Of a DNA stretch of 64,000 bases, positions 1 through 9,074 are shown piece by piece. Under the pieces are notes generated by a model that did no database searches, was not told the DNA's origin, and was given only the letters and a program-made list of their open reading frames with translations. The stretch comes from Pseudomonadota bacterium. GTDB lineage: Bacteria > Pseudomonadota > Gammaproteobacteria > Burkholderiales > Ferrovaceae. The position numbers and the translations under genes are program-made. Within the stretch, counting starts at the first letter, position 1. The number at the start of each line of letters is the position of its first letter. Where the stretch lies: assembly GCA_021805445.1 (NCBI GenBank), contig JAJZFH010000066.1, forward strand, positions 1-64,000. The letters are read 5' to 3'.

Positions 1-1164
1 CCCGGTACCACACAACAACAGCGCTGCCTCCCTGATCTGGACAAAAGCAATCCCCTTGCCCTTCATTGCCTGTTCGATCTGTCCCAAGGTCCTGGGTTGG
101 TAATCTGCCAGGAAGTCCAGAATCGGGTCATAGACAGCTTCCTGCATTGTTGCCTCACCCAAGGCACCTTTGACCGTGAGAGAAACATCAGGACGATACT
201 GAACCAGCATCACCTTCTGCTTGCGTAACCCTTCAGCCTGTTCCAGAGGATTGAGCCGTCGCGCACCCTTGACCCAGTAATCCTTGCGGAACTGCTGGTT
301 GACCATAAAATCCCGTACCGTCTCGCGAAACAAAGGGTCTGGGATTTCATTCAAAAAAATCTGCTGTTCAGCAGTGATGTTAATCGCTGAAATGTGATCC
401 AGAAAATTGGCCGACCCCGCAAAATCCAACTTGGCCGACCCCAGCCATCGGGTCATGGCAGCGAAGGACATGGGTAACCAATCCCGATTGAAGTATTCGT
501 GAGCAAGATAATTGCGATTCTGCCCCTTAAGTGCCTTCAACCTTTCTGCCACTTGAGGATTCGCACGGCTGTAGGTAGGATTGGTGGTCAGGAGTTTGTC
601 CGCGAAATCAATGGCGGCATCGATGCGGGAGATGGTTCCCTGACCTGAGGACCCCATGATGTCTCCATGCCCGGTCAACAGATCCCGTAAGGGCACCATC
701 GCAGCCCAACCGGGCTGGGTGTTGTAACTGATATAAAGTACGCCACCCACCTTAAGCTTACGGCGGACAAAGTCCACGATCACCGCCCGATTGTCATCAG
801 AAATCCAACTCCAGATTCCATGCAGACCAATATAATCAAAATCCGGCAGGTCTGAACGGGTACAGAATTCAGCAAAGGACTGGTCAAACAATTGGGCTCC
901 AGCACCTGATGCCGCAGCCAATTCCTGAGCAAAGTCTGCTTGAGCAGGATTGAAATCGGTAGCAAACCATGAAACTGTGGAAGCCGCCGCGTGTAAGTTT
1001 GCACTCATGCCCTGCCCAAAACCCAGTTCGCAGGCAGCACCCACTTCTGGACAAACCAGACCGGCATTGAGAAAGGCCAGTTTCAGCCGCAGCGGGTTGA
1101 GTTCGGTGTAATAGCCAAAGGTATAGCCGATATCGGCCACATAGCCCGAGGTCCAGTCTATCAT
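1..1164 (-). CDS. Class I SAM methyltransferase with methyltransferase-regulatory (PKMT-type) domain, 3' end cut by window
   Basis: The frame stays open from ATG at 1164 to the window edge, giving 388 residues without a stop, so the C-terminus lies outside. Residues 46-52 read ELGFGQG, a SAM-binding motif I, followed about 20 residues later by ATDFNP, the acidic end of strand 2. Further on, LHGIWSWIS and GGVLYISYNTQPGW follow the pattern of SAM methyltransferases that carry a regulatory domain near the centre and a winged domain at the end (usual length about 500). The substrate cannot be told; some relatives modify protein lysines, others act in surface polysaccharide loci. It is transcribed in the same direction as the sulfotransferase and S-layer-like genes upstream, with a 67-bp gap, so a shared role at the cell surface is plausible but inferred. 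Confidence 0.75.
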   Translation of the reverse strand, partial: MIDWTSGYVADIGYTFGYYTELNPLRLKLAFLNAGLVCPEVGAACELGFGQGMSANLHAAASTVSWFATDFNPAQADFAQELAAASGAGAQLFDQSFAEFCTRSDLPDFDYIGLHGIWSWISDDNRAVIVDFVRRKLKVGGVLYISYNTQPGWAAMVPLRDLLTGHGDIMGSSGQGTISRIDAAIDFADKLLTTNPTYSRANPQVAERLKALKGQNRNYLAHEYFNRDWLPMSFAAMTRWLGSAKLDFAGSANFLDHISAINITAEQQIFLNEIPDPLFRETVRDFMVNQQFRKDYWVKGARRLNPLEQAEGLRKQKVMLVQYRPDVSLTVKGALGEATMQEAVYDPILDFLADYQPRTLGQIEQAMKGKGIAFVQIREAALLLCGTG

Positions 1165-1231
1165 GGTTTCCTTAATTATGAGTTCATTGATCACATTCTC
1201 GCAAGACGAAGACCTGATTCCGACTTCGCTC

Positions 1232-3451
1232 CTAACATTTGCTCAGCCCTTCCAGCAGCGGCCCCAGGTGTGACTCAAACTTTCTCCATGCCTTGGAGCT
1301 ACCTTTGTACATTTTGTTGCGCACCTGCACTGCGCTTGCCGTATTCACGACACGCTTCTTTTTTTCGAATTCCAGACAGCCTTCTTGCCATTCCAGACCG
1401 CAGTATTCCAGCAGCTTGCGCGTCTCTTCTTCCTGATTTTCTGTCAACTTTTCGTAATTAAGATCGTAGATGCGGCCTGGGAAACGCTCACGCCAGAACT
1501 GCATCAAGCTCTCGTACATCCTGTAAAATTCAGCAAGATCGACAAGATCGTGCGTGAAACCGAGCCCTTGCGCAGGAAAGTAATTCCTGAAATTCGACCA
1601 GCACACTGCTACCGGATCTCGGTTCATGTGTATGATCCTGATGTCAGGCTGTGCGAGCAACAGAAAACCCAAGAACAGGCAATTTAGCGGCATCTTGTCG
1701 GTCACATACCTGCGCTTATCCCCCAATGAACTCAGTTCATCCAGATATTCCGATGCAATCATCCGGCTTGCCTGCTCCAAATCGCTGCCGGATGTGTTCA
1801 GAAAATGCTTCCGCACCAGATTGTCCAGCGTAGCAAGTTCGCCTGCGCCATATACTTCGCTATGGGAAGCCAGAATTTGCTCGACTAGACTCGTACCCGA
1901 TCTCATCATCCCGACAATGAGTATGGGAGTTCTGTCGCGCAACACTTCCGGCGCTGCGGCAGGCACGCGGTCAAACGCCGCCCGGATTCTGTCGAATAAC
2001 TTCCTGTCCTGTTCGATGGAATAGCCCAGTTCTTTCTTTCTTAAAAAATTTCCCTCCTCATACAACGCAAAAGCATCGTCGTACTCTCCGATATCTTCGC
2101 AGGCCTTCGCCAGCGCAAAGCAAATATGCGCCCTTTCTGCATTCTTCTTTACAGACTTATACAATCCATGAAGAACTGCCAGTTGCGGATCTTCCCGCGT
2201 GAATTTCTTCAATTGCGACAGACTGCGGTGGCACTCCGGCAAGTTCGGATTGATTTCTATTGCCAGTTCGTAACAATCTCTGGCACCCTTCATTTGACCT
2301 ATGGCCTTTAACAGGTTACCAAGATTATGGTGTGCCTCGACATAACGCGGCTTTAGAACGATCGCCTGCCTGAAACAGGCCTGCGCATCATCCTGCTTCC
2401 CCATCTGCTTATATGCATTGCCGAGATTGTTGTGCGCTTCCGCATAGTCTGGCTTGATGGCGATCGCCTTCTGGCAATAACCTGCCGCATCGCCATGCCT
2501 CCCCAATTCGTTCAATATTGCACCCAGATTGTTATGCGCCTCTGCATAGTCAGGCTGAATCCTGATAGCATTGCTAAAACCGGCTTCTGCATCATTTGTT
2601 TTTTTAAGAATAGCCTGCACATTCCCCAGATTATTGTAGGCTTCCGCAAAGTCTGGCCTGAGACTGATCGCCTTGTGGTAAGCGGATTCTGCTTCTTCAT
2701 GTTTGCCTTTTGCAATGCAAACATTGCCAAGCAAATACCATCCTGTCGCATCTTCGGGTTTAAGCGACACTAAACTGCGAAAACTTTCTTCAGCCTCATC
2801 CAGCAGCCCCAGTGCCTGCTCGACATCGCCAAGATTAGCATGTGCCTCCGCATCGTCCGGCATCAGTGTCAGCCCCTTTCGCATCGCCTGCAGCGCGTCA
2901 CGGTTTCTGTCCATTTTCCTCCATGTCGCGCCGAGCACTTTCCAGATATAAGCATCATTCTGATTGCTTTCCAGCATGTTCAGCGCGCGTTTTTCCACCT
3001 CCTCATACTGCCCGTTGTTAAAAGCATGCCTGATCAACTCGTATGCAGCCAGTTTCGACGTTTCCTGCGCAGCAAGCCAAGCATCCAGCCTGTCTACTGT
3101 CTCGCCGTGCAGTCCAAGATTTCTTCCCTGGCGTAACACATCGCGTGCATTATCGATTTGACCTGCCTTGATGAGCGCATCTATAAAACTGACCCAGTAT
3201 TGATTATGGTTGGGATATGCCTCCAGTGCATTTTTGAACAGCGCCAGCGAAGCTTCAACGTGGCCAGTCTGAACTGCGATCACGCCAAGGTTATGGTTCG
3301 CATCAGGCTGAGTGGGCTGACTCTCAAGAATCGCGCGATACAACCTTTCAGCATCTTGTAATCGACCCGAACGGTGATGGTCAACTGCCTGTAGCAGAAC
3401 TGCATCGACTGAGAAAGAGTCGGCGGTGGTCTTTTCGGCAACAACTTGCAT
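1232..3451 (-). CDS. TPR-repeat sulfotransferase family protein
   Basis: This 739-residue protein has about ten tetratricopeptide repeats (roughly residues 30-430; the pattern AEAHNNLGxxxxxxG recurs every 34 residues). A C-terminal sulfotransferase domain follows. Around residue 507 the sequence IVGMMRSGTSLVEQIL matches the 5'-phosphosulfate-binding loop of PAPS-dependent sulfotransferases, and RIIHMNRDPVAVCWSNF near residue 604 matches the 3'-phosphate-binding segment. The family transfers sulfate from PAPS to glycans or tyrosines; TPR fusions are common in bacteria but their acceptors are mostly unknown. No signal peptide or membrane segment is evident. Start: ATG at 3451 with a weak AGAGAA upstream. 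It lies between the S-layer-like gene and a methyltransferase on the same strand, so modification of that surface protein or its glycan is a reasonable guess. A terminator separates it from the S-layer-like gene. Confidence 0.85.
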   Translation of the reverse strand: MQVVAEKTTADSFSVDAVLLQAVDHHRSGRLQDAERLYRAILESQPTQPDANHNLGVIAVQTGHVEASLALFKNALEAYPNHNQYWVSFIDALIKAGQIDNARDVLRQGRNLGLHGETVDRLDAWLAAQETSKLAAYELIRHAFNNGQYEEVEKRALNMLESNQNDAYIWKVLGATWRKMDRNRDALQAMRKGLTLMPDDAEAHANLGDVEQALGLLDEAEESFRSLVSLKPEDATGWYLLGNVCIAKGKHEEAESAYHKAISLRPDFAEAYNNLGNVQAILKKTNDAEAGFSNAIRIQPDYAEAHNNLGAILNELGRHGDAAGYCQKAIAIKPDYAEAHNNLGNAYKQMGKQDDAQACFRQAIVLKPRYVEAHHNLGNLLKAIGQMKGARDCYELAIEINPNLPECHRSLSQLKKFTREDPQLAVLHGLYKSVKKNAERAHICFALAKACEDIGEYDDAFALYEEGNFLRKKELGYSIEQDRKLFDRIRAAFDRVPAAAPEVLRDRTPILIVGMMRSGTSLVEQILASHSEVYGAGELATLDNLVRKHFLNTSGSDLEQASRMIASEYLDELSSLGDKRRYVTDKMPLNCLFLGFLLLAQPDIRIIHMNRDPVAVCWSNFRNYFPAQGLGFTHDLVDLAEFYRMYESLMQFWRERFPGRIYDLNYEKLTENQEEETRKLLEYCGLEWQEGCLEFEKKKRVVNTASAVQVRNKMYKGSSKAWRKFESHLGPLLEGLSKC

Positions 3452-3514
3452 TATATGGTTCTCTTGTATCTTGCTGTTATTCTACAGTTTTTTACGCTAT
3501 TTTATGCAATTTAT

Positions 3515-3551
3515 TATCGAAAAACCCCACTGCCTTTTGAGCAGTGGGGTT
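3515..3551 (-). terminator. Rho-independent terminator of the S-layer-like gene
   Basis: Perfect inverted repeat: AACCCCACTGC (3523-3533), 7-nt loop, GCAGTGGGGTT (3541-3551). Read on the minus strand, the GC-rich 11-bp stem is followed at once by TTTTTCG, the expected U-tract. It sits 46 bp after the stop of the S-layer-like gene and before the sulfotransferase start, so it should end the strong surface-protein transcript. Confidence 0.85.
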
Positions 3552-3596
3552 CGATTTATTGCAACCCACGATATTCTGCGGGCATCTCCGGAGAGA

Positions 3597-6500
3597 TTAA
3601 GAAGCCAGTGTGACGTGGCCTAATCCAGCTGTCAGCGTATGAACACCGACGATTTCGACGATCGTGGTATCCGTTGCCGCATGCGTTCCCGTCAAAGTTT
3701 CAGCCACATAAGTATTGCCGCCATATACGCCATAAGCGACAGTATGAGCTGCTGCACCAAGCGCTGTCTCGACCAGACCGATCGCACTTGCCACAGTAGT
3801 TGCAGCTGCCGTGGAGGTCGCGGTCAGCGCAGTAGCCGATGATGCAGAATCCGCCGAGAAGTGGATCACATCGCCCGTCACAGCACCGGTCACCACGTAG
3901 TTGGCAGTGGTGGCATAAGCCGTACCACCCGTGCCGACATTGATCTGGTCAGGGCCCGATGCCAGCGTATGCGCACCCAGCGTCACGTTGAAAGCGCCAG
4001 TGGTATTGGTCGTAGCGCCACCCAGAACGATCAGGTTGGAACCCGTACCCACCGTTACATTCACCGTGTTCGAGAGTGAGCCGTCAATGATCAGATCGTT
4101 GCCGTTACCCAGAGTGATGCTATCGATAACGGTAGATGCCCCACCCGTAGCACCCGCCAGTTGCAGGTTGATATGCGCGTTGTCTGTGCCGCCTGCAACC
4201 GTCACGCCCATTGCCACCGTATTCATGGCAGGATTGATCGTCATGGCAGTACCAATAGGCGAACTGGCAACAGTGGTTGTGTTGGTATAGGCTACGTTGC
4301 CCAGCAGATCCAGTGCCGCGACGTTTGCATTGTGATCCATCGACACCGTCATGGAGCCCGTGCCGCTGTTGTTGTAGGTTTCCTTCACAACGGATGCATC
4401 ATTGCTAACCGCACCGATGGTCACCACAGCGCTGCCGGAGTTCGTGAAACTATCCGCAGTCGTCGTCGTACTCGTATTGGTCAGCGTGGTGATCGTTGTA
4501 GCACCACTGCCCGAAAAACCCATGGCCAGTGACAGACCGGATGCAACCCCCGCATCGGTAAGCGTACCAATGACAGCAGCCGCTGCATCATTGTTGCTGA
4601 TGCTGATCACACCTGAATTGTCGTTCAATTTGGTGATGAACGATGCGCCGGTTCCGGTGAAATTCAGCGTGCCCAGGCTCGCATCCGTGAAACTGGCTAT
4701 CGTCACACCCGTTGCCGCCGCATTGGTCTCGGTGTTGTTCAAGGTGAACGAGGTCGCCGCGGTAGTGGCTTCGTTCAGTGTGCCGATAGTGAGTGCACCG
4801 GTTCCACTGACGTTTAACACAGACAGGCCGTTGTCGACCAGCGTGGTGATGGTGTTGACACCCGTACCCGTGCCGACATCGTTGCTCACCAGATTCACTG
4901 TGCCAATACCCACCAGGTTTGCATCTTCCAGCGTCAGGCTGAACAAGGTCAGGTCAGCCTTGTTCGTTGCAGTACCGAGAGTCAACGCCAGCGTGTCAGC
5001 CGAACCCGTCGTATCTGAAGTCTGGTAAACGATTCCACCCGCTGTTTGAGCCGCTGCGATCGAATCAATCGACAAGGAGGTTCCTGCAGTCACATTAGTA
5101 AAGGTTTCAGCAGTCGTTGCTGTCATGTTCTGCACATCGATCGCATTGAAGCCCTTCAGCACGCTCATGTCGAACGTGCCGCTTGATCCTGTATTGGTGC
5201 CCAGGGTCGTGAAGCCGGTCACGTTGGCAACCGTCTTGGTAGTTCCGCCCGTGAAGGTTGAGGCTGCATTGTTCAACACAATTTCGTTGTTGGTTGCGGA
5301 GCCGCCTGTAACAGCCTTGGTCTGATCAGCGGTGATCGTGATGATGTCCTGACCGGTCGAACCCGTGAAGGTATCGGTGCCTGCAGCGTGCAGGGTTGCC
5401 GTGATCGTTCCGCTCGAGGTCGTCGTCAAGGTCGAGCCCGCAAACGTGTTTGCAAAAGTGCCGCCATCGTTAAAGCCGGCTGCGCCGCTCACAGAGATCG
5501 CCAGCGCAGCCGTGCTGCCTGCGCTACCCACCCCTGAACCCACAGTAGTACTACCCAGACTTCCCACTTCCAACTTATTGGTGCCGGAAATGTTCAGGTT
5601 TTTCAGTGCGGGATCGGCTATGTAAGACAGGCTGGAGTCTGCTCCGCTCGTGTTCACGTTCAATGTGGTAAGGTCAAGAGCACCACCACTACCTGCACCA
5701 TACATAGCGCCTTTAACATTATTCAGATTCAGCGCAAGCGTTTTAGTGGCAACCGTATTCGTTGCAAGTTGAGCAAAACGTATGTTATGACCATTGCTAA
5801 GTGTCAGCGTTTGTAATGAGTTGTCATAAATAGAGGCTGTTGAAAAATTATTGATCGTTACAGTCTTGATCGTGCCTGCCAGACTAGTGCTCTCGTAATT
5901 CACGTCGAGGACACTCACCCAACCATCGACAACCCCAACAACACCCGTCACGCCTGCTACTGCCGTAACAGGAGCAACCGCAGCAACAGCGGCAACCGCA
6001 TCCACGCCTGGCGCCTGCGCAACTGCCGTAACAGGAGCAACCGCAGCAACACCTGCAACCGCTTTGACCGCCTGAACTCCAGTCACCGCAGCGCTTTGAT
6101 TGACGGTGACTGAAGTCGTCGAGGCATTGCCCTCGACAAACACATCTCCACCATCAACTGTTGTCAATCCCTGTGTTGGGTCTGTCGCAATTGCACTGGC
6201 AAGCGTGCTGGCTACAGTCAGGTTCTGGTTGATGGTAACAGTCGAGCCGCCATAGCTTCGAATATAATTTGCAACTTGATTTCCCGTTGTCGTAAAAGCG
6301 CTCGTATCATTGATGGTGATCGCGCCTGCGTTCGAAGAAGAAGTTATAGTACTTCCTATCCAAGAACCCGTGCCTACTGTGATACCCATTCCAATGTCGC
6401 CAGTGTCGTTCACGGTGATCGCGCCGGTGGACGCGACGTTCTGGTCGATAGCGATTAGTGCACCGCCTGTTTCATTGACCGTGACAGCCGTACCGCCGTT

Positions 6501-7586
6501 GACAACGACGGTATAAGCAGTAGAAGCCGAGTTGTTAACCGTTACCGTTCCAGCCGGATCTGTCGCTGTTGTGCTACCCACAGTCACGCTGCCACTATTG
6601 GTGACGGTCACGTTGTTTCCGCCAATCGTGGTCACCGCATTGGTAGTGCCGTGCGATGTGTCGGTGATGTCCGTCGTTGCTGCGGCCGTGATAAAATCGC
6701 CATTATTTCCAGCGGAAGTCACGGTTACAGAGGTCAAACCAGTCAGCCCGGACACATCAAACGTAGTTGTTGCACTTGACCCCGCATTTCCTGCCGTAGC
6801 AAGGGTAAGGGTTTGAACACCAGTGATCGTTGCGCCAGTTGGAATAGTGTCACGGCCTGTAGAACTGCTGTCGGTCAATTTCAGGGTATTACCCGTGCCG
6901 GTCGCGGCAATGGTGTCTGCACCACCCAAAGTTGCTGTAGAGAGTGCTGCGCCAGCGTTGTTGTCAAGCGTACCGTTGATCGTGCTGTTGCCTGCAGGTG
7001 CGATGGTGTCCACACCTGTAGTGAGCGTGAATGTTGTCGCTGATGCTGCGGAACCGACATTGACCACGGAATTCACGTTGGCGGCCAATGAGGAGAAAGT
7101 CGTCGTTGCCACGGCACTGCTGGGCACTGCGGTAAACAACGCAGAACGTGCCGCGTTGGCAGCGGCGGACCCGTTGTAACCAATGATGTCCGGGGTGCTG
7201 GTGCTCATCATGGTGGTGAATTGTGTGGCGTATGACACACGGTTCTGCACGGTGATGTAATCGGTGCTGGTGGGAGATTCATTCAGCACGGTGTTGTAGA
7301 TGGTGTTGACAAGGGTGCTGATGGACACACCGTCCATGAGTTGCCCACCCCAATAGGTTATGGCCGCGCTTCCGGCAGAGCGTCCCAGTACGTTCTGGTA
7401 CACCTGTTGCACTTGCGCAGCCGGGCTCAATCCGGCGTAAAGACCGGCAAATTCAGGGCTACCGGTAAAACCAGCAGTCATGGCGGCTGAAGTCTGACCT
7501 TCCCAATAGTTAAGACCCAAGACATCTGCAGGGCGACCAAAATATGCAAGATAAGCTTGTTGTACTTGTGTGGCGGTAAGAGCCAT
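3597..7586 (-). CDS. S-layer-like / large secreted DUF4214-type surface protein
   Basis: This 1,329-residue protein is made almost wholly of Thr, Ala, Gly, Val, Ser, Asn and Asp, with very few Lys and no Cys seen. Residues 1-115 (TATQVQQAYLAYFGRPAD..., repeated as VQQVYQNVLGRSAG) resemble the DUF4214 domain found at the N-terminus of many type I-secreted surface proteins. The rest is repetitive beta-rich sequence. A single RTX-like stretch, LGNGNDLIIDGS, lies near residue 1159. There is no Sec signal peptide, and the C-terminus (HTLTAGLGHVTLAS) suits an uncleaved type I secretion signal. Start: AGGAG stands 8 nt before ATG at 7586; the ATG at 7592 is only 2 nt from it and is less likely. S-layer subunit is my best guess; a giant adhesin is the alternative. 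The likely exporter is the type I system at 20.3-24.8 kb. Confidence 0.75.
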   Translation of the reverse strand: MALTATQVQQAYLAYFGRPADVLGLNYWEGQTSAAMTAGFTGSPEFAGLYAGLSPAAQVQQVYQNVLGRSAGSAAITYWGGQLMDGVSISTLVNTIYNTVLNESPTSTDYITVQNRVSYATQFTTMMSTSTPDIIGYNGSAAANAARSALFTAVPSSAVATTTFSSLAANVNSVVNVGSAASATTFTLTTGVDTIAPAGNSTINGTLDNNAGAALSTATLGGADTIAATGTGNTLKLTDSSSTGRDTIPTGATITGVQTLTLATAGNAGSSATTTFDVSGLTGLTSVTVTSAGNNGDFITAAATTDITDTSHGTTNAVTTIGGNNVTVTNSGSVTVGSTTATDPAGTVTVNNSASTAYTVVVNGGTAVTVNETGGALIAIDQNVASTGAITVNDTGDIGMGITVGTGSWIGSTITSSSNAGAITINDTSAFTTTGNQVANYIRSYGGSTVTINQNLTVASTLASAIATDPTQGLTTVDGGDVFVEGNASTTSVTVNQSAAVTGVQAVKAVAGVAAVAPVTAVAQAPGVDAVAAVAAVAPVTAVAGVTGVVGVVDGWVSVLDVNYESTSLAGTIKTVTINNFSTASIYDNSLQTLTLSNGHNIRFAQLATNTVATKTLALNLNNVKGAMYGAGSGGALDLTTLNVNTSGADSSLSYIADPALKNLNISGTNKLEVGSLGSTTVGSGVGSAGSTAALAISVSGAAGFNDGGTFANTFAGSTLTTTSSGTITATLHAAGTDTFTGSTGQDIITITADQTKAVTGGSATNNEIVLNNAASTFTGGTTKTVANVTGFTTLGTNTGSSGTFDMSVLKGFNAIDVQNMTATTAETFTNVTAGTSLSIDSIAAAQTAGGIVYQTSDTTGSADTLALTLGTATNKADLTLFSLTLEDANLVGIGTVNLVSNDVGTGTGVNTITTLVDNGLSVLNVSGTGALTIGTLNEATTAATSFTLNNTETNAAATGVTIASFTDASLGTLNFTGTGASFITKLNDNSGVISISNNDAAAAVIGTLTDAGVASGLSLAMGFSGSGATTITTLTNTSTTTTADSFTNSGSAVVTIGAVSNDASVVKETYNNSGTGSMTVSMDHNANVAALDLLGNVAYTNTTTVASSPIGTAMTINPAMNTVAMGVTVAGGTDNAHINLQLAGATGGASTVIDSITLGNGNDLIIDGSLSNTVNVTVGTGSNLIVLGGATTNTTGAFNVTLGAHTLASGPDQINVGTGGTAYATTANYVVTGAVTGDVIHFSADSASSATALTATSTAAATTVASAIGLVETALGAAAHTVAYGVYGGNTYVAETLTGTHAATDTTIVEIVGVHTLTAGLGHVTLAS
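5938..6060 (-). repeat. Internal Ala/Val/Pro low-complexity tandem repeat in the S-layer-like gene
   Basis: A DNA segment beginning TGCCGTAACAGGAGCAACCG occurs at 5961 and again at 6024, a 63-bp period. It encodes two copies of a block containing AAVAPVTAVA. The surrounding beta-repeat sequence is Thr/Asn-rich, so this Ala/Val/Pro insert stands out and may be a flexible linker or an expanding slippage tract. Confidence 0.7.
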
Positions 7587-7774
7587 TATCATTTCTCCTG
7601 GTAATTATCGAATTCGAACCCAAACTCTGGGCATAACCTCGCCCATCAATACATAAACTTCAACTTCCGTGCCATCGTACGCTATGGTACAGCGCATCCT
7701 GTCTTTTGTCATCCCCAATCAAACTTTCAAACTGTTTCGCTCTCCCGAATACCCCCTGATCGAAGTTCGGCTAG

Positions 7775-7817
7775 ATATTAGCAAGACCCATCGCCATAAT
7801 CTGTGATACAAATCACA
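7775..7817 (-). promoter_or_regulatory. CRP-type box and candidate promoter of the S-layer-like gene
   Basis: TGTGATACAAATCACA at 7802-7817 is a perfect TGTGA-N6-TCACA site, the consensus bound by CRP-family regulators. On the minus strand TAATAT (7780 down to 7775, 4 of 6 consensus) would act as -10 and place the transcription start near 7768. The centre of the box (7809.5) then falls at -41.5, the position from which CRP activates class II promoters. The box is directly visible; the promoter assignment is inference. Confidence 0.65.
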
Positions 7818-7949
7818 TTTTCTGTTTTTTTGAGTCTTTATTCCATGAGTGAAAGAAAAACAGGTGAATCATGACCGTCCTTCTCGGTCCTTGTCAAGCA
7901 AAAAGAAGTTTCCCCAAGAGTACGGTCTTTAAACAGCGGAATTTTTTTC

Positions 7950-7978
7950 ATGACAAGGTGATTTGATCAGGTTATAGT
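7950..7978 (+). promoter_or_regulatory. Candidate sigma-70 promoter of the polysaccharide cluster
   Basis: ATGACA (7950-7955), a 17-bp spacer and TATAGT (7973-7978) match 5 of 6 bases in each consensus hexamer and stand 38 bp before the ATG of the first dehydratase gene. The same ATGACA -35 occurs before proA. Confidence 0.5.
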
Positions 7979-8016
7979 GGCCGTGGCAACGATTTTTTCA
8001 GGTGTGTTGACTGGGT

Positions 8017-9057
8017 ATGAGTACAGTAATGGTGACGGGCATCACAGGTCAGGATGGTTCTTACCTGGCGGAACTCTTGCTGGGAAAGGGGCACCGGGTG
8101 TTCGGGTTTGCCCGCCGTGAGAGCGGGACTGGTTCTGCAGTCGCCCACCCGTTGGGATCGCGGGTAGAGATACTGTTTGGGGATATGGCCGCAGAAGGGG
8201 ACATTTCTTCAGCGGTCGAGATGACGCAGCCCGATGAGATTTACAACCTGGCCTCTCAGTCCCGTCCTGCGGAATCCTGGTCCCGCCCCATAGACACCCT
8301 GATGGTCAACGGACTGGGGCCGGTTCGCCTGTTTGATGCCGTGCGTCGATACAAGCCCCGCTGCCGTGTGTTTCATGCCTCCTCCTCCGAGATGTTTGGT
8401 CAGCCTGCTGCCGGCCCCCAGAACGAGCAATCCACTTTTTTTGGTGCGGCCAATCCCTATGCTGCCGCCAAGGTCTATGCCCATCAGATGGCGCGCATTT
8501 ATCGTCAAAGTCACGGGATGTTCATTGCCTGCGGCATTCTGTTCAATCATGAAAGTGAGCGGCGCCCTTTGCATTTTCTGTCTCAGAAGGTGGCGTATGG
8601 GGCTGCCTGTGCGGTTTTGGGGGTGCTGGATTCCCCTGATCTGAATGAACGGGGTCATCCCATTGTGCGGGAGGGAAAACTCTCTCTGGGGAATTTGGAT
8701 GTGTCCCGAGATTGGGGGTATGCGCCGGATTATGTGGAGGCCATGTGGCGCATGCTTCAATTGGACCGGCCTGACGATTTCGTGATCGGCACGGGACGGT
8801 TACGCTCGTTGCGCGACTTATGTGCCGCTGCCTATGGCTGCGTGGGACTGGACTGGACGGATTTCGTGGTGAGTGACCCTGCATTGGTGCGCCCCGTGGA
8901 GACCGGACGTAATCTGGCAGATCCTGCAAAAGCCAGGTCAGAACTGGGATGGGAACCCACCGTGACCTTTGAATCCATGATCGCTCGAATGGTGGCGGCA
9001 CAACGGCAAAGATTGGTTGAACATTTGACCGATAAAACCACGATGTTGAATCAATAA
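8017..9057 (+). CDS. GDP-mannose 4,6-dehydratase-like SDR protein (divergent paralogue)
   Basis: This 346-residue extended short-chain dehydrogenase/reductase is built like GDP-mannose 4,6-dehydratase. The NAD(P)-binding [16 protein letters not shown] is at residues 7-22, the Ser-rich strand [10 protein letters not shown] near 120, and the catalytic [10 protein letters not shown] (YxxxK) near 150. [10 protein letters not shown] corresponds to the family's FNHESP(L)RG segment but lacks its Pro-Leu-Arg-Gly part. It is clearly diverged from the canonical Gmd encoded 17 bp downstream. Two tandem copies suggest sequential steps to a 6-deoxyhexose: Gmd makes GDP-4-keto-6-deoxymannose, and this one may be a second dehydratase or the C4 reductase that yields GDP-rhamnose. 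No separate fcl or rmd gene is seen here. The ATG start lacks a strong ribosome-binding site. Confidence 0.75.
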   Translation: MSTVMVTGITGQDGSYLAELLLGKGHRVFGFARRESGTGSAVAHPLGSRVEILFGDMAAEGDISSAVEMTQPDEIYNLASQSRPAESWSRPIDTLMVNGLGPVRLFDAVRRYKPRCRVFHASSSEMFGQPAAGPQNEQSTFFGAANPYAAAKVYAHQMARIYRQSHGMFIACGILFNHESERRPLHFLSQKVAYGAACAVLGVLDSPDLNERGHPIVREGKLSLGNLDVSRDWGYAPDYVEAMWRMLQLDRPDDFVIGTGRLRSLRDLCAAAYGCVGLDWTDFVVSDPALVRPVETGRNLADPAKARSELGWEPTVTFESMIARMVAAQRQRLVEHLTDKTTMLNQ

Positions 9058-9074
9058 CCTTGGGGGGCGAAGGA

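Larger units (their letters stand above)
7587..8016. other. 430-bp divergent intergenic region between S-layer-like gene and polysaccharide cluster
   Basis: The region holds no credible gene. It carries a CRP-type box and a candidate promoter for the leftward S-layer-like gene (7775-7817) and a candidate rightward promoter for the dehydratase genes (7950-7978). The S-layer-like transcript would have an untranslated leader of about 180 nt if the proposed start near 7768 is right. Confidence 0.6.

Noticed and set aside
5938-6060. A CRISPR array or other regular repeat array
   Set aside because: The repeated block is coding, in frame and only about two units long. No spaced short repeats of CRISPR type were seen anywhere in the window.
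3639-7179. Several Val/Pro/Ala-rich plus-strand open frames opposite the S-layer-like gene
   Set aside because: They are mirror readings of Thr/Asn/Ala repeats; none has a start site or domain of its own.
7951-7975. GTGATTTGATCAG before the sugar cluster as another CRP/Fnr box
   Set aside because: Neither TGTGA-N6-TCACA nor TTGAT-N4-ATCAA is matched, and it overlaps the proposed promoter spacer.
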